Source of the DNA: Eucalyptus grandis
Taxonomy: Eukaryota; Streptophyta; Magnoliopsida; Myrtales; Myrtaceae
Assembly (NCBI RefSeq): GCF_016545825.1
Contig: NC_052622.1
Location: forward strand, 10,049,001 to 10,113,000
Direction of reading: 5' to 3'
DNA length: 64,000 nt
The notes below the pieces were generated by a model. It saw nothing but the letters and a program-made list of their open reading frames with translations, was not told where the DNA came from and did no database searches. Positions within the stretch are counted from its first letter, which is position 1; each line of letters begins with the position of its first letter. Shown here piece by piece: positions 40,181 through 51,646 of the stretch. A program made the position numbers and the translations under genes.

Positions 40181-43100
40181 GACCATGTCTACATGATCAA
40201 ATTGCCTCCACAGTGTCCTTTTCTAGACAAAGGCATCATGGAAGACAAAGCGCCAAGAGAGACTATGCTATCATTTTTCAACCACATCTACTGGACCAAA
40301 TACGCACATCAAGCTTGATATGTGGGAGGAGCTCCAGCCATGTCCCAAATAGGGCTTGGTATTGCAAAGCTCTCTTTTGGAACATCCATATCTCTACCTT
40401 GCAATCTACAATAATGAAATTACCCTGCAGAGATCTTGCACTCAATATGTCTAAACCTTGCTTATCCGCCCAAAGAACAGTTGCAAAGCTGAGACTCAAA
40501 TATTAGCCCTCCACTCATCACATTTTTTCCATACACTATAGGATCATGCAGAGCTCAAAACCAACAAATAAACTCCTAAAAGTGGAAATAATAGCAGGTT
40601 ATTTCAAGAACGTTAACACAAGTGGATGGCAGAAACCATTCAAACTGTGCAGAAAGTACTGTAAATGAAGCAGGGACAGCCTGAGACTGTAAAAGTGAAG
40701 TTCCTCACTTATTTTCAAACCATAATTAGTTTTCTTTTAAACTGGCTGGAGGCCAAAGGAAAAATCATTTACCACAGGATCTTCTGCAGGTTCATGACAA
40801 ACACCACATGGCTGTACGCCAGTATCAGGCTCAACCATAACACCACTTCTTAAAGCAGCACTCTTCGAATAAACGACAAGGTAGGGATGATCAACTGCCT
40901 GCAAATTTTAACCAATGTCAACATGTAGAGTTGCCATAAATAAATATACATACCCTTCAAGTAAATCAGTTCAAATAAATTTTCTGTGAGTTCTCAGGAG
41001 AATAAAAGGGAGAGGACAATCTGAGATGTGCAATTCCATTATGACATGACCAGCAAGGTAATCTGAGTATGAAGTCCCATTTAGTCAAGGTTTTACATAT
41101 AAACAATCCAAAGTTCTGGCAGGCCTGAGCTCATAGCATTACCGTGTCTAGTAAAGATATTCATGATCCACAGAAAGACTGAATGCATGTGAAGTGTATC
41201 TAAATGCTCCTGATGTGATGTCATGATGGAAGCACTGAAATTTACAGAAAAAGATGTCTCCCAAATATATATCAACAAAGTTCAACAATCACGTTCTCGC
41301 CACGAAAGCCAGTAAATGCATAACGAGATGACTTTGACACTTCACCCTCAATCTGAACAACCAACATCTGATTTTTAAGTACCTGGCGGAGGCGCGTGAG
41401 AAGGTCAAAAATATGCGCATAATTATTCATCACAGTTCCTGCCTCAACATATCTACAAGGCAAAAGACTACTGTCAAGAGAAATTCACCCAGAAACACTT
41501 TCCATAATAATAAATAGAACATAAAAGAGACAACAGAGAAAATTAAGTCAAGCCAATTGAAATGAAGAAGGGAGTCTCTTAATAACGGATGTAAAAACCA
41601 CATCCTTGCTCTGATACAATCAATATCAAGAGTTTAGAGACTACATCAGCATCTTAACCCAGGGAAATAATAAATCTCCCCTTATAACAGTAAAAAGAAG
41701 ACAAGTCCCCAAAGCTTGTCCATAAATTGGCACAATCACCCGAAGAAGATGCAAAAGCAGGAAAAGGCCATTAGACCTATTATTTTTATGATGATATAGT
41801 CCACTGCTCTAAACAGTCAAGACCTATGTTTGAACCTTCATGGAATAAAATAGGTGGTCATGCAAGCTAGCTGTATGCACCCCTGAAATGTTCAACAAAT
41901 GCATGCACCCAGTCACCAACATATCAGCCAAAAGCAAGCATTGAAGGATGTGTAATATCTTCTTCCACCATTAAATAAAACTTTCTTGGCTTCAGCAGAT
42001 AAACCATGTCAAACAACTAGGGCTATCACAGTCTTCAAGATCAAAGAACAAAAGTAGTGACTAAATCAAAAACAGTGCAAAGTCGTGGAAGGTTCAAAGG
42101 ATTAAAAGAAACCAAAAAATGAATCCATGTGCAGTAGACAGATGCATAAAATATTTACGCCTCAAAAAAGGTGTGTGGAAGAATTTTCAACGAGGATAGA
42201 ACCAAAATTAAAATTCTCTTCAAAGACTAAACTTGAGAAGCAAAGAGAATCTCACGTGTTAAACTGAGATTGGCTCTCATTGTACAATGAGGTGTAATAG
42301 TCTTCTTCTCTAATATCCAGTGTATCCCGCCTCAAAGTAATCTGCAGGGGAAGTGAAGAGAGGAGGAAGCGGAGGATTTATGTTAAAAATCTTGGACATG
42401 CTGAATTGCAATTGTGCACAAATGCAAGAAAACTCACAATTCTCGGTGGAAGTGCAAGATCAGCAGCTCTTTCCTTTTTTGTGCGTCTCAGCAATATGCT
42501 TTTCAAAATCTTGTGTTTTAGTAATATCATAGCTCGCTTTCTGCCATCAGCATTTCCATGTGCTTGAATAGGATTTGCTATATACTAGATAGAACAACAT
42601 ATACTCTATATCAGAGTTCAAATGGAAAAAAAAAAAAAAGAGGCCAAAGTATTGATGAAAAAGTAACTCACTCTATTCCACCAACAAAAGTGCCGTACAG
42701 AACTATGAGAGCAGTCAGCACATTGTTTTGAGGAACTGCAAATGAACAACAGAATTACAAAATAGGTAACAAAGGAAAAATATATATTAACTGAACTGAG
42801 TGCATGCAATAAGCAGGTGAAGTTCTAGGACCAATTGATAAAGTTAATGCAGAAAACAAGGGTGAGATTGCATTAGATAAGATAATGGAAGTGAAGTCAA
42901 CCCAGACGACATATAAAATTGAAGAAGAATTCCTCACATATAATGGCAAAAGGAAATAGAAATTAGAAAGATCATCTGAGTAAAAGATGCATCCATCTAC
43001 TGTCTACACCCTCAGTCTATATCTTTAATGTATACCTATATCTTTACTCTGCCAAACATCACCCATACAGAACTCCTCTTTAGATTATACCTATTTGATG

Positions 43101-46100
43101 ATTCACCCTTAAAAGCAATAAGATGCTCATTCGCAAAGACTATAAACTAAATATAGGAGCTACAGGCTCCACAATGGCCCCACTGTCCAAATTTTCAAGG
43201 TTTTTACATCAAGAAAGCAATTTCAACTCTATCATCTGGGAGAAAACTCTAACATCCAAAAAAAAAAAATTCTCTTTAACGGGGGTGATGCTTGATAGTT
43301 CACAACTTTGGATATGTCATTGCCACTCAATCAAAGATAAATAGATTCTTCAGTTTCTATTTTCTTTGCTGATCATGAATTTAGGGCCATTCTCCACTAC
43401 AGTACCCAAGAGGGTGCAACCCACCAAATCATGTCAAAAACAACATACAAATCAATAGCATCCACATATCTACTACCAACCATGGACCAGTGGACCAAGA
43501 TTTTAAGTCTTAGGAATATATTCAGGAACAAATTTTGCGCATGCTTCAGTGAATAATGATGTGAGATAACAGCACTTAAACACGTATCTCACAGGGCAAG
43601 AGACAAGTACGGACTTGTTCTCCAAATGGAACATCCACTATCGCAGGAGATATTCCAGTAATAGTTGCATCAAGATCAAGACACCCTATCAGAACTACAT
43701 AGGAACATGAGATCTAAATCATGTCACGCTCTTAACCAAGAGTCTAGATAATTTATTCAGAGGCATATCACATTCAGGCAAAGGAAAGATAACATGCAGA
43801 TGAAAGTATAAAGTCGCATTAACATCAAACAGTTATCATGAAAGCTTAGCCCTGACGCTGCAGATCTTAATGTGTTAGAAAGACGCAACCAAAGCCTGAG
43901 GTACAGACACTTTAGGAGCAGGCTGAATTGAGACTTAAGATTAGGAGGTTGAAGCTTCCACTTAAGGATAAAATTAATAAAGATGCCTAGAAGAACATGG
44001 GTATGACTCTTTAAACCAGCAGTAGCGAGCAGCAAATATTTAACGGATGTAGCTAACTAGGTACTTTACCATCCATAGAATTGTAGGGAACAAAGACTTG
44101 TTTACAAAGTAAATTAAGAAAGTGACACCACATATTCTTGCAGTGAATGCCACATGCACTGCTTCCTTAAATATCTATGCGAAGATTGCCACATTATTTG
44201 GTATACCAAGTCACTAAACCAGTTTTTTTGCACGTGTAGTTGCTCTGACCATTTTGTGTCAACATGAACAACTTCGTTCCTGCTGGCTGAGATTGCCTGT
44301 TATACCAGGAACCACCCATGGGACAAAGAATTACCCAATTATCTTGTGATTGAAACTTTTACATACCTATAATCAAGTGTTCTGCAATCACAATCCTGAC
44401 ATAAGTAGAATGAATATGGCACAATTCGAAGAAAACGGACCTGAAAAGATTCATTACAGGACAATGTGATTGACTACAGAAGGTGAATAACAATTAACCA
44501 CTCATATAAAAAAGAAACTTACAAGAGAGTAGAGCTCCCCAACGCGATTTTGAAGAGGTGTTCCACTTAAGGCCCATCTGTATGAAGACTCTAGTGCAAG
44601 AACTGCTTTTGCAGTATTGCATCGCCTATCTTTGACAAAGTGAGCCTACATTGAACAAAATTGCATAGGCATAAGTGGGAAATGTACATTCAGATGAACT
44701 TTCAAAGATCACAAAGCAAATCATACTAAGAGATCCCGCATAAAAGTGTTTTGATAAATTGTGGAAAATAAAAATGCATATGCAATTCCCATGAAGAAGT
44801 CAAACCTCCAAGTGAAAGGCATAATCTTACAGATATTTGTCTTGCCAAGTACAGATTAACTTAACACATTCACGAATGGCTTCATCCAGCCAAACAGAAA
44901 AAGGGGCCACACGTAAATTAACGCCTTCATGCATGGCTTCACCCAGCCAAACAAAATAAGGAGTCACGTGTTGTCGGCATGGAAATATCGAAATCTTTCT
45001 ATCAGTTACAAAGCATTAAACTATGTTAGCACTCATATCACAGTAACATGTTCCCATTCACTCACCTCATCCAAAATAATACGTTCCCACTTCACTGAGT
45101 GTAAAAGCGACTTCCCCACACGATGGCTTTGATCATCCTCCAAATCACTAATGCTCTCTACTGTAGATTCTATTTCTCCCCGCTGCGTAGCCTGTTTGCC
45201 TTTCTTCTTTTCTTGCTTAGACTGCTTCGTTGTCTTGACAGCATGAGGACCGCAAAAGTACCTAAGGTGAACTGTCATTTTCTCCTTGTAAAGCAACTTC
45301 CCACAATAAATGCACTTCTTCTTGGGTGGCATCACAAATTTTCTGTACTCGCCTTCAACAAGTGAATATGTGGTTACAACAAAATCAAAGTTCTTGAACT
45401 GATCAGCAGTCTTTCCTCTATTTGCTCCATGATATACTAGGACCTTAGTGCTTCCTTGGGCAGTGGAGCAATTAATCTCACCAACCCATTGAGTCACAGC
45501 AACCACAGGACATATGACAAGGGTTCCTTTAATTTCAGGCAAACTTGTCGATGAACCTGCCGAAGGTGAGGACCAGTCCAATCCAGTGCCTATGCTACGG
45601 ATGATTTCCCGTTTGGCTAGGACAAGAGCAATTGCCTGGAGAGTCTTCCCCATTCCCATCTCATCAGCAAGAATTCCTCCTTTAGTTGCAGACTCTTCCT
45701 GTTTTAGAGCCCATGCCAACCATTCTTTCTGATACCTCAGCAATTCTCTGATCAAATCTGAGGATGCCTCCACTGTCTCTGTTACTTCATTCTGATTATC
45801 CAGATCAATATCTTCTGTAGAGTTCTCATCGATCCATTTCTCATGCTCTTCTTCCCAAATTTCCCACAATAATGGTGGCCCTTCTCTCTTCTTTCGGCCT
45901 TTTCTCTTTCTCCTTGAACCTCTAGCGCCGATATTTCTCATATCAGCCAGCTGCTGAGCGATTTCATTGATCTCCGTATCCCCATCAATCTCCCCTCCTT
46001 CCAGGATGACTTCCTCTAGATCGTGGCTTGCATCCTCCATTTCCAAGTCAGGTACAACTCGTGCCTTTTTGGCTGAATGCTTGCCAGAATCAGCCACTTC

Positions 46101-46970
46101 ACCTACAATGAGACCATTTCTGTTACTGTGGTACTGTGTCAAATTCGTCACAACAATGCCAATGCTTAAATTGCCCCAATTTGCTTCAGAGAAAGCTTGC
46201 TAGCAACATAGCTCATTCATATGCCATTACCTAATTGCTTCAGTTGTTCCTTATAAGAGGCTATAACTCAACCATAAACAGTAATTGCTCTCGTGCTTAG
46301 AAGAGAGTCAAAACAAAATCTCTCCACAAAATTCTGACGAAGCCTAAATGTCGTCAGAGTAGTACAACACTTCACGAAGTGACAAGAATCACGACGTACG
46401 TTTGCACACACGTCACGGAGCAACGGCAAAAAATTAACGAGAAGGAACCACATTACCATCACTGCTGCTGCCGCCGCCGCCGCCGCTCATCTCAGAATCC
46501 GAAAAAGGAACATACATATCTTCGTCGGCACCGCGGCTGCCGCCAATCACACTGTCACTGTCCTCTTGCCCATTGCATTCCCTCTCCGAATCGTCTTCAA
46601 CAAACACTGATAAAGACCCCAAAAAGAAATATCAAGAAGCCTACTGAGCAAAACTCCGCCAAGAACCCGCCGCGCAAGCTCAAAAAAAAAAAAAATTCCC
46701 GCCAGCACGCTCAAAAAGAAACGGGACACGCGTTGCACCAATCGAGAAAAACACTCCGATCGGTCCCGCCCGCCGATCGGACTCGGATTCCGCGCCCTCA
46801 TCGCAAAGGACGGAGCAAAGAAATTCCGGCGAGCCGCGGCCGGCGGAGCGAAACGGAGGACCCCCGAACCGCCACCGCGATCGGAAGAGGGGGGGGACGG
46901 GAAGCGAGGCGTTACCGTTAGGGCAATCGGCGGAGGGGTTCGGCCGGACCTCGCGCGACCGGAGCCTCAT
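37918..46970 (-). CDS. RAD16-type SNF2 ATPase with RING finger (nucleotide excision repair)
   Basis: This is a nuclear Swi2/Snf2 translocase/E3 related to yeast Rad16, which acts in global-genome excision repair. Sixteen exons, high to low: 46970-46916, 46606-46457, 46102-45066, 44645-44523, 44440-44367, 42735-42672, 42584-42438, 42341-42256, 41452-41383, 40898-40773, 39945-39715, 38758-38654, 38576-38424, 38323-38235, 38147-38067, 37990-37918. They total 2,664 nt (887 aa) with phases consistent throughout. Basic [13 protein letters not shown] at 129-141 may be an NLS. Walker A DEMGMGKT is at 215-222, and DEAH 413-416 is split by intron 3. A small zinc-finger-like insert follows [13 protein letters not shown]. 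The C3HC4 RING is at 633-672 (C633, C636, C648, H650, C653, C656, C669, C672). The helicase C-terminal domain has [23 protein letters not shown] and HRIGQ. The protein ends SDLRFLFVT. It appears intact. Confidence 0.95.
40121..40176 (+). repeat. (AC)28 microsatellite in a RAD16-type gene intron
   Basis: An uninterrupted AC dinucleotide run lies in the intron between exons 10 and 11, the intron that divides the RING finger coding sequence. Confidence 0.95.
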
Positions 46971-47663
46971 CGGACGACGGAGAGAGAAGGCGATCGGGGG
47001 TTTCTAGGGTTTTCGGGAGGGAGAGAACGGAGGGCGGCCTTCGCGGCCGAGAGGAAGCAGAAAGAGAGAGAGCAAGACGGCCAGGGGAGTTAGTTAGCAG
47101 CAGCAGAAGCGTGGTTTTTTATATGAGTAATGTCGGTGGAGAAAAGTCCTGCTACGGCCAGCGCCAAGGCGACGGCGGGAAAAATCCTCTGGCCACGTCA
47201 GCGCGTCGATTGAAGTGAAATAAGAGTTGGATAGGATTTCACTTATGTAACAAACTTTTTTTACATTAGTAAAATAATAGTTAGGTATAAATAACATTTG
47301 AATTGCGTTATAAAATGTAGAATTCAAAATGAGAAAAAAAAAATAACAATGATTTTCGTTTTATTTATTTGTTCATTGCGTATCTTAAGTATATCAGCAT
47401 GAACTATCATTTAATATAATGTTTATTAAGGAATGATAAAAAAAAAGGGGGATAAAAAAGGAATGAAATGAAGAAAATAATTAAAGAGAGGAAAATTAAT
47501 AAATATATAAAAATAAAGTAGAAGAGCTCGTATTTTAAATTAAGAAATTCAAACTTGGAGGAAGGTGGATTTTAAATGAAGAAATTCAAATTTGAAAATT
47601 CCTAAAGAATGAGGGGCAGTGAGATTTGTGAAAAAAAAGTTGACCATCTTTGTTTCGCTCTTC

Positions 47664-48430
47664 AAGTGCGTTTGGTAACGATTTGGTTCCGGAGCTGATT
47701 TTGACTAAAAATAATTATTTTTTATTCTGTTCCTAGGAACTGATTATGAGTAAAAAAACACATTTGGTAATTGTCCAAAAAAATTTATTCTGAAATAGAA
47801 TTGTGTTTGATACCGCACTAATTAATTCTGTTCCAAATTAATTTCTTTTGATTTCTAAATAATTTTTAAATAATTTTTTTTTTTTTCCTTTTTTCTTTTC
47901 TTTTTTCCTTTTTTTTTTCTTGTTTTCTTTTTTCTTTTTTTCCCTTTTTTTCCTACTCTTCTTCTTCTTCATATGACCGGTCATGCCCTCGGTGAGGTCG
48001 GCCTTTGTCGGCCGAGCCTCGCCGGGCGGCCGGGCTAGGCTTGGCCTTGCAAAATCCGGGCGAGGCTGGGCCTCACCAGATCGAGCGAGGCTAAGCCTCG
48101 CCGGTGGCTGGGCTTGCCTCCGACGAGCTTGCCGGACCTTGCCTTGGCTTGGTGAGCTCGCCGGACCGCCGACCAGCGACGGCGGATGGCGGGCGGTGGC
48201 GGACGGCAATCACGGGATGACGGAAGGGAAGAATGGGAGTTTCACTATTTTGATTTTTTTTTTTTTTTATTCTTGGACGAAGAATCATATTTTTTTTTTT
48301 TTTATTCTCAATTATCTTCCCAATCTGTTTCGGAAACAAAAATTTTACCAAACGCGATTTTCGTCCCAAACTGATTCTGGGAACAAAAAATCAGAATTAG
48401 ACACTGTTTGACATGTTGTCAAACAAGCCC
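47664..48430. mobile_element. Foldback element with GC-rich core
   Basis: The left end AAGTGCGTTTGGTAAC and the complement of the right end GGGCTTGTTTGACAAC are inverted. Both arms continue with GTTCC/GGAAC, AAAATTTT and T-rich text. The core (about 47975-48215) is GC-rich and repeats phrases such as CGAGGCT, GGGCCTCAC and AAGCCTCGCCGG. Architecture and arm words resemble the Harbinger-like MITE at 35300-36842. Only TTC matches at the flanks, so the superfamily is uncertain. No coding region. Confidence 0.6.
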
Positions 48431-48611
48431 TTCTCCATAACTCTTGTTCATGCTGAAGTTTCGTGACTTCTCTGTAGTTCCTTTATTCTCCTAAAAACTC
48501 TAAACGATGGCGATAGAGTCAAGTTTCTTTCTCTTCTATATCTCTCCGGTTCACATTAAAGAAAAAAAAAATCCACAAAAGCAACAAAACAGTCCAAACC
48601 CTTTCTCATCC

Positions 48612-48656
48612 AAACCTCTGTGCTTCTCGTCCAAAAAAAAAAAAACCTCTGTGCTT
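48612..48656 (+). repeat. Minimal poly(A) insertion with 14-bp target duplication
   Basis: AAACCTCTGTGCTT is repeated at 48612-48625 and 48643-48656, separated by CTCGTCC and an A-run. Same architecture as the insertions at 138, 8129 and 51587. Confidence 0.7.
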
Positions 48657-51013
48657 GATGTTGACGTTTCATGAAAACGAAGCACTATATTTTTTAGAAT
48701 AACATGTGAATCCTATTATCTCTCTTTTATTAGATTTGGCATTCAATCTACATCGTCGATATTGTTCATGAATATTTATATCTCTCGTCGTAATCAAACG
48801 CGTGACTCTTTAATGGTACAATGAACTTATATGCTATTTAACATTTAGATCGTACAATAATTATAAATTGAGTTATGGAGTTTATCTCTAATTATGCATT
48901 TATGATTTCTTTAAAGTGTGTCACGAGATGTTCTCACATTCTTTGATTATACATTTTCATATTTATTTATACTAGTATGTTATTTTTACCAAGCAATGAA
49001 GAATATGAAAATGTTTGACTTAATCACTGTGATCTACTAAACAGTGGATGAGATATAGTAAAATCTCTACATTTCTCATCTATTTTATTTAGTCTTATCT
49101 TGACAAAAAATCTTGACGACCAAACACAACCTTATAGAAAATAAGTAATAGATCATATATTTTTATGAGATTACCAACATATTTCGTGAATTTGGTATCA
49201 TTATAAGCTTGGCGTTATTTTTCATAGATTTAATTTCTTTGCAATGTTCAAACTCATTCTCAAATTCTGAATGCGTGACTTTAATTCAGGCCTTGCCCAA
49301 TCTCATACAAAGCAATAGCACATATCTTATCCTCCACAAGCAGACAGAGAAAGACCATATGCTGGTGTTTGGGCCTCATGGTTCGGCCCACATTTACCCG
49401 AGGGAAGGACTCGTTCGTCGGCCTATTGTACGGCAAATAGGCATTATGGGCTTTTCCATTAGCATTGGGCCCAATCAACTTTAACCATGCAAGACCATAT
49501 TAGAGCGAACAAGAAAAGCTCAATTTGCGAGGAGAAGTCAAAATCATCCCCCTTCTGTCCCTACACGAAGGGCATCTTCCGGATTAATTAGTGGATAGGC
49601 GACAGTCACGTTTGACAGTGTATGGCCTCCGTGTCTGCTTTCACTCCTTTGCTTCCTTTGGGCAAGCAATTATACTTGTGGATGCTATCAGCCAGCCCCC
49701 ACTTACATTCCCAAACACCTCTCCAAAACACGTCATAAATCTCTCTCTCTCCCTCTCTCTCTCTCCCTCTCTGAGGCGCAAGAACGTCAGACGGGCTGCC
49801 GGTGATTCCGGGGGCGTCGGGAGATGCGGCGAAGATGTTGGCATGGCTCAATCTGATCATGTGGCTAGAGAGGGGGGCCGAGGCGCTAGCCGCCATGATT
49901 TGATTGAGCCGCGTCAATATCTCCTCTTACCGAAGTCGCTAGTTCTGAGGATCACTCGTGCAGTGGGTACATACATGATTTGAGAAGCCGAGCGAGTCCT
50001 GTGTTGCAGCATCTTCCCTCGAGCCGATTCCCTCGCTGGAATCAGCTCTTTTTATACGGGTAATATCCTCTCCCCCTCTGCATCTTTCGTGACTCAAGAT
50101 CCCCATAGTTTCTGGATACATCTTTACCTCCTTCGCTAGGCGCTGACCAAGTTTTGGTCAATGAGAATTGCAGCAGAGAGAATTCTGAGTGCCTAACTGT
50201 AGTCAGCTCTTGCCTTTCTGTTTTCTTTATTTCGGATTTTATATGGAGACTGGTGGTAAAGGTCAAGCGAAACCGGGCCCAATCAATGGGCCTAGTATAG
50301 CCAGGATAGAGCCTGACTCTGCAAAACTAAGGGTGATTAAGGAGTCGAAAACCATACGATTCCTAAAAATAATTTCTGGCCAGAAATATTTTTTCTATTT
50401 CTATTTTCCGGAAGAGTTTATGAGCAGAGATATGGGTTTAATAACGACACACAATTATGTTCTATGAAGAGAAATTAGTTTGATAGGTCTTTTTAAATAT
50501 CTCCTTCTCATGCTCTTTTCTATTCACCGTGCTCCACTCCTTTGTGAGATAAAACATTATTAATCAATTGAATTGAAAGTGCCGATGTAGAATTCATACA
50601 TTGGTGGGCAACAAATAACGGTCATGAGGGCGAGCAATGAGAAGAATTTTTATTTCTATTTATGTTTCAAAACTAGAAAAAAGTAGAAAACATCTCATTT
50701 CTATTCTAGAGCTATTTTTGGCTAAGAATTTGTTCTAGAAATAAAAATACGAAATTGTGTTACCAAACAAAATTATGTTTTAAACATGTTCTCAAATACA
50801 AAGAAATAGAATGATTATCATCATGCACACCTTAAGCTATCTCAATTGGCTATCAAATCTTTTTTTGACTCCATTATTGAAGCATGTCTATGTAAACATA
50901 GGCCTTGATTAGAATATGATACTTCCATTCCAAATGATATTCTTTTGATAAAGGAGATCATTTTGCGTTGAATCGGGTATCCTGTTAAGAGTATGTTCAC
51001 ACATATAATAAAA
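48657..51013. other. Intergenic DNA with one probable MITE remnant
   Basis: No supported gene. A CT-rich run lies at 49739-49772. The segment 50326-50836 has a right end (complement AAGGTGTGCATGATGATAAT) resembling the Harbinger-like element's left end, plus GTTCTAGAAATAAAAAT-type arms, so it is probably a related decayed copy; its left boundary is unclear. Confidence 0.45.
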
Positions 51014-51180
51014 GGGAAAATTATCCAAAAAGTCCTAAACCTATAGCATTTGGCCAATTCAATCTTAATATTTAAATTTTACCAAATGAGTCATAAACAT
51101 TACTGCGTTTGCCAATTGAATTCATCCAACTAACTTTAACAAAAAATTATCAATGTGGACACTAATTGTCCTTCATGACA

Positions 51181-51220
51181 TAGTTGATATTTTTTTTTTT
51201 TTGGTAAGTTAGTTGATATT
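51181..51220 (-). repeat. Minimal poly(A) insertion with 11-bp target duplication
   Basis: TAGTTGATATT lies at 51181-51191 and 51210-51220. On the minus strand the insert is ACTTACC plus an A-run. It sits inside the left arm of the 3.1-kb element and so is younger than that element. Confidence 0.62.
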
Positions 51221-51586
51221 GACATGAACAATTTTTAATAATACAAATTTTCGTTTTTTTTTTTGTTTCTTTTGTTTTTTCCTTTTTTTCTTCCATCCCT
51301 AGTATGGGGATGAGCAAGATTCCAGGATAGTACTTGGAACTTGAGAACTAAACTGGTGAGAACCTATGCGGGTCCAAATTTCAAGATATATAGGGTAAGT
51401 TTTAAGTTCCAAAATTGGAAAATATATTTTGGCTGGTAGGCTCTAGATTCTAGGTAAGTGAAATTTGAAACCTAAAACTTGGAACATGAAACAAGTTTTT
51501 GTGTTTTTTCTTTTGTTTATATCTTTGCACAATCTTGCGAAATTCCATAGTACCCGATAACAAGTATATAATTCGGAACCACTAAT

Positions 51587-51646
51587 CCAAGTTTCCATTG
51601 TTTTTTTTTTTTTTTTTTTTTTGGTAAAAACCAAGTTTCCATTGTT
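51587..51646 (-). repeat. Minimal poly(A) insertion with 14-16 bp target duplication
   Basis: CCAAGTTTCCATTGTT lies at 51587-51602 and 51631-51646. On the minus strand the insert is TTTTTACC followed by about 20 A. It is also inside the 3.1-kb element. Confidence 0.72.

Noticed and set aside
40004..40318. Open frame through the AC microsatellite (poly His-Thr)
   Set aside because: Produced by the dinucleotide repeat inside an intron.
49606..49983. Overlapping frames on both strands after a CT-rich leader-like run
   Set aside because: Plausible-looking Ala-rich segments, but no recognised domain, no supported splice structure and no clear start; probably fortuitous or an unidentifiable gene fragment.
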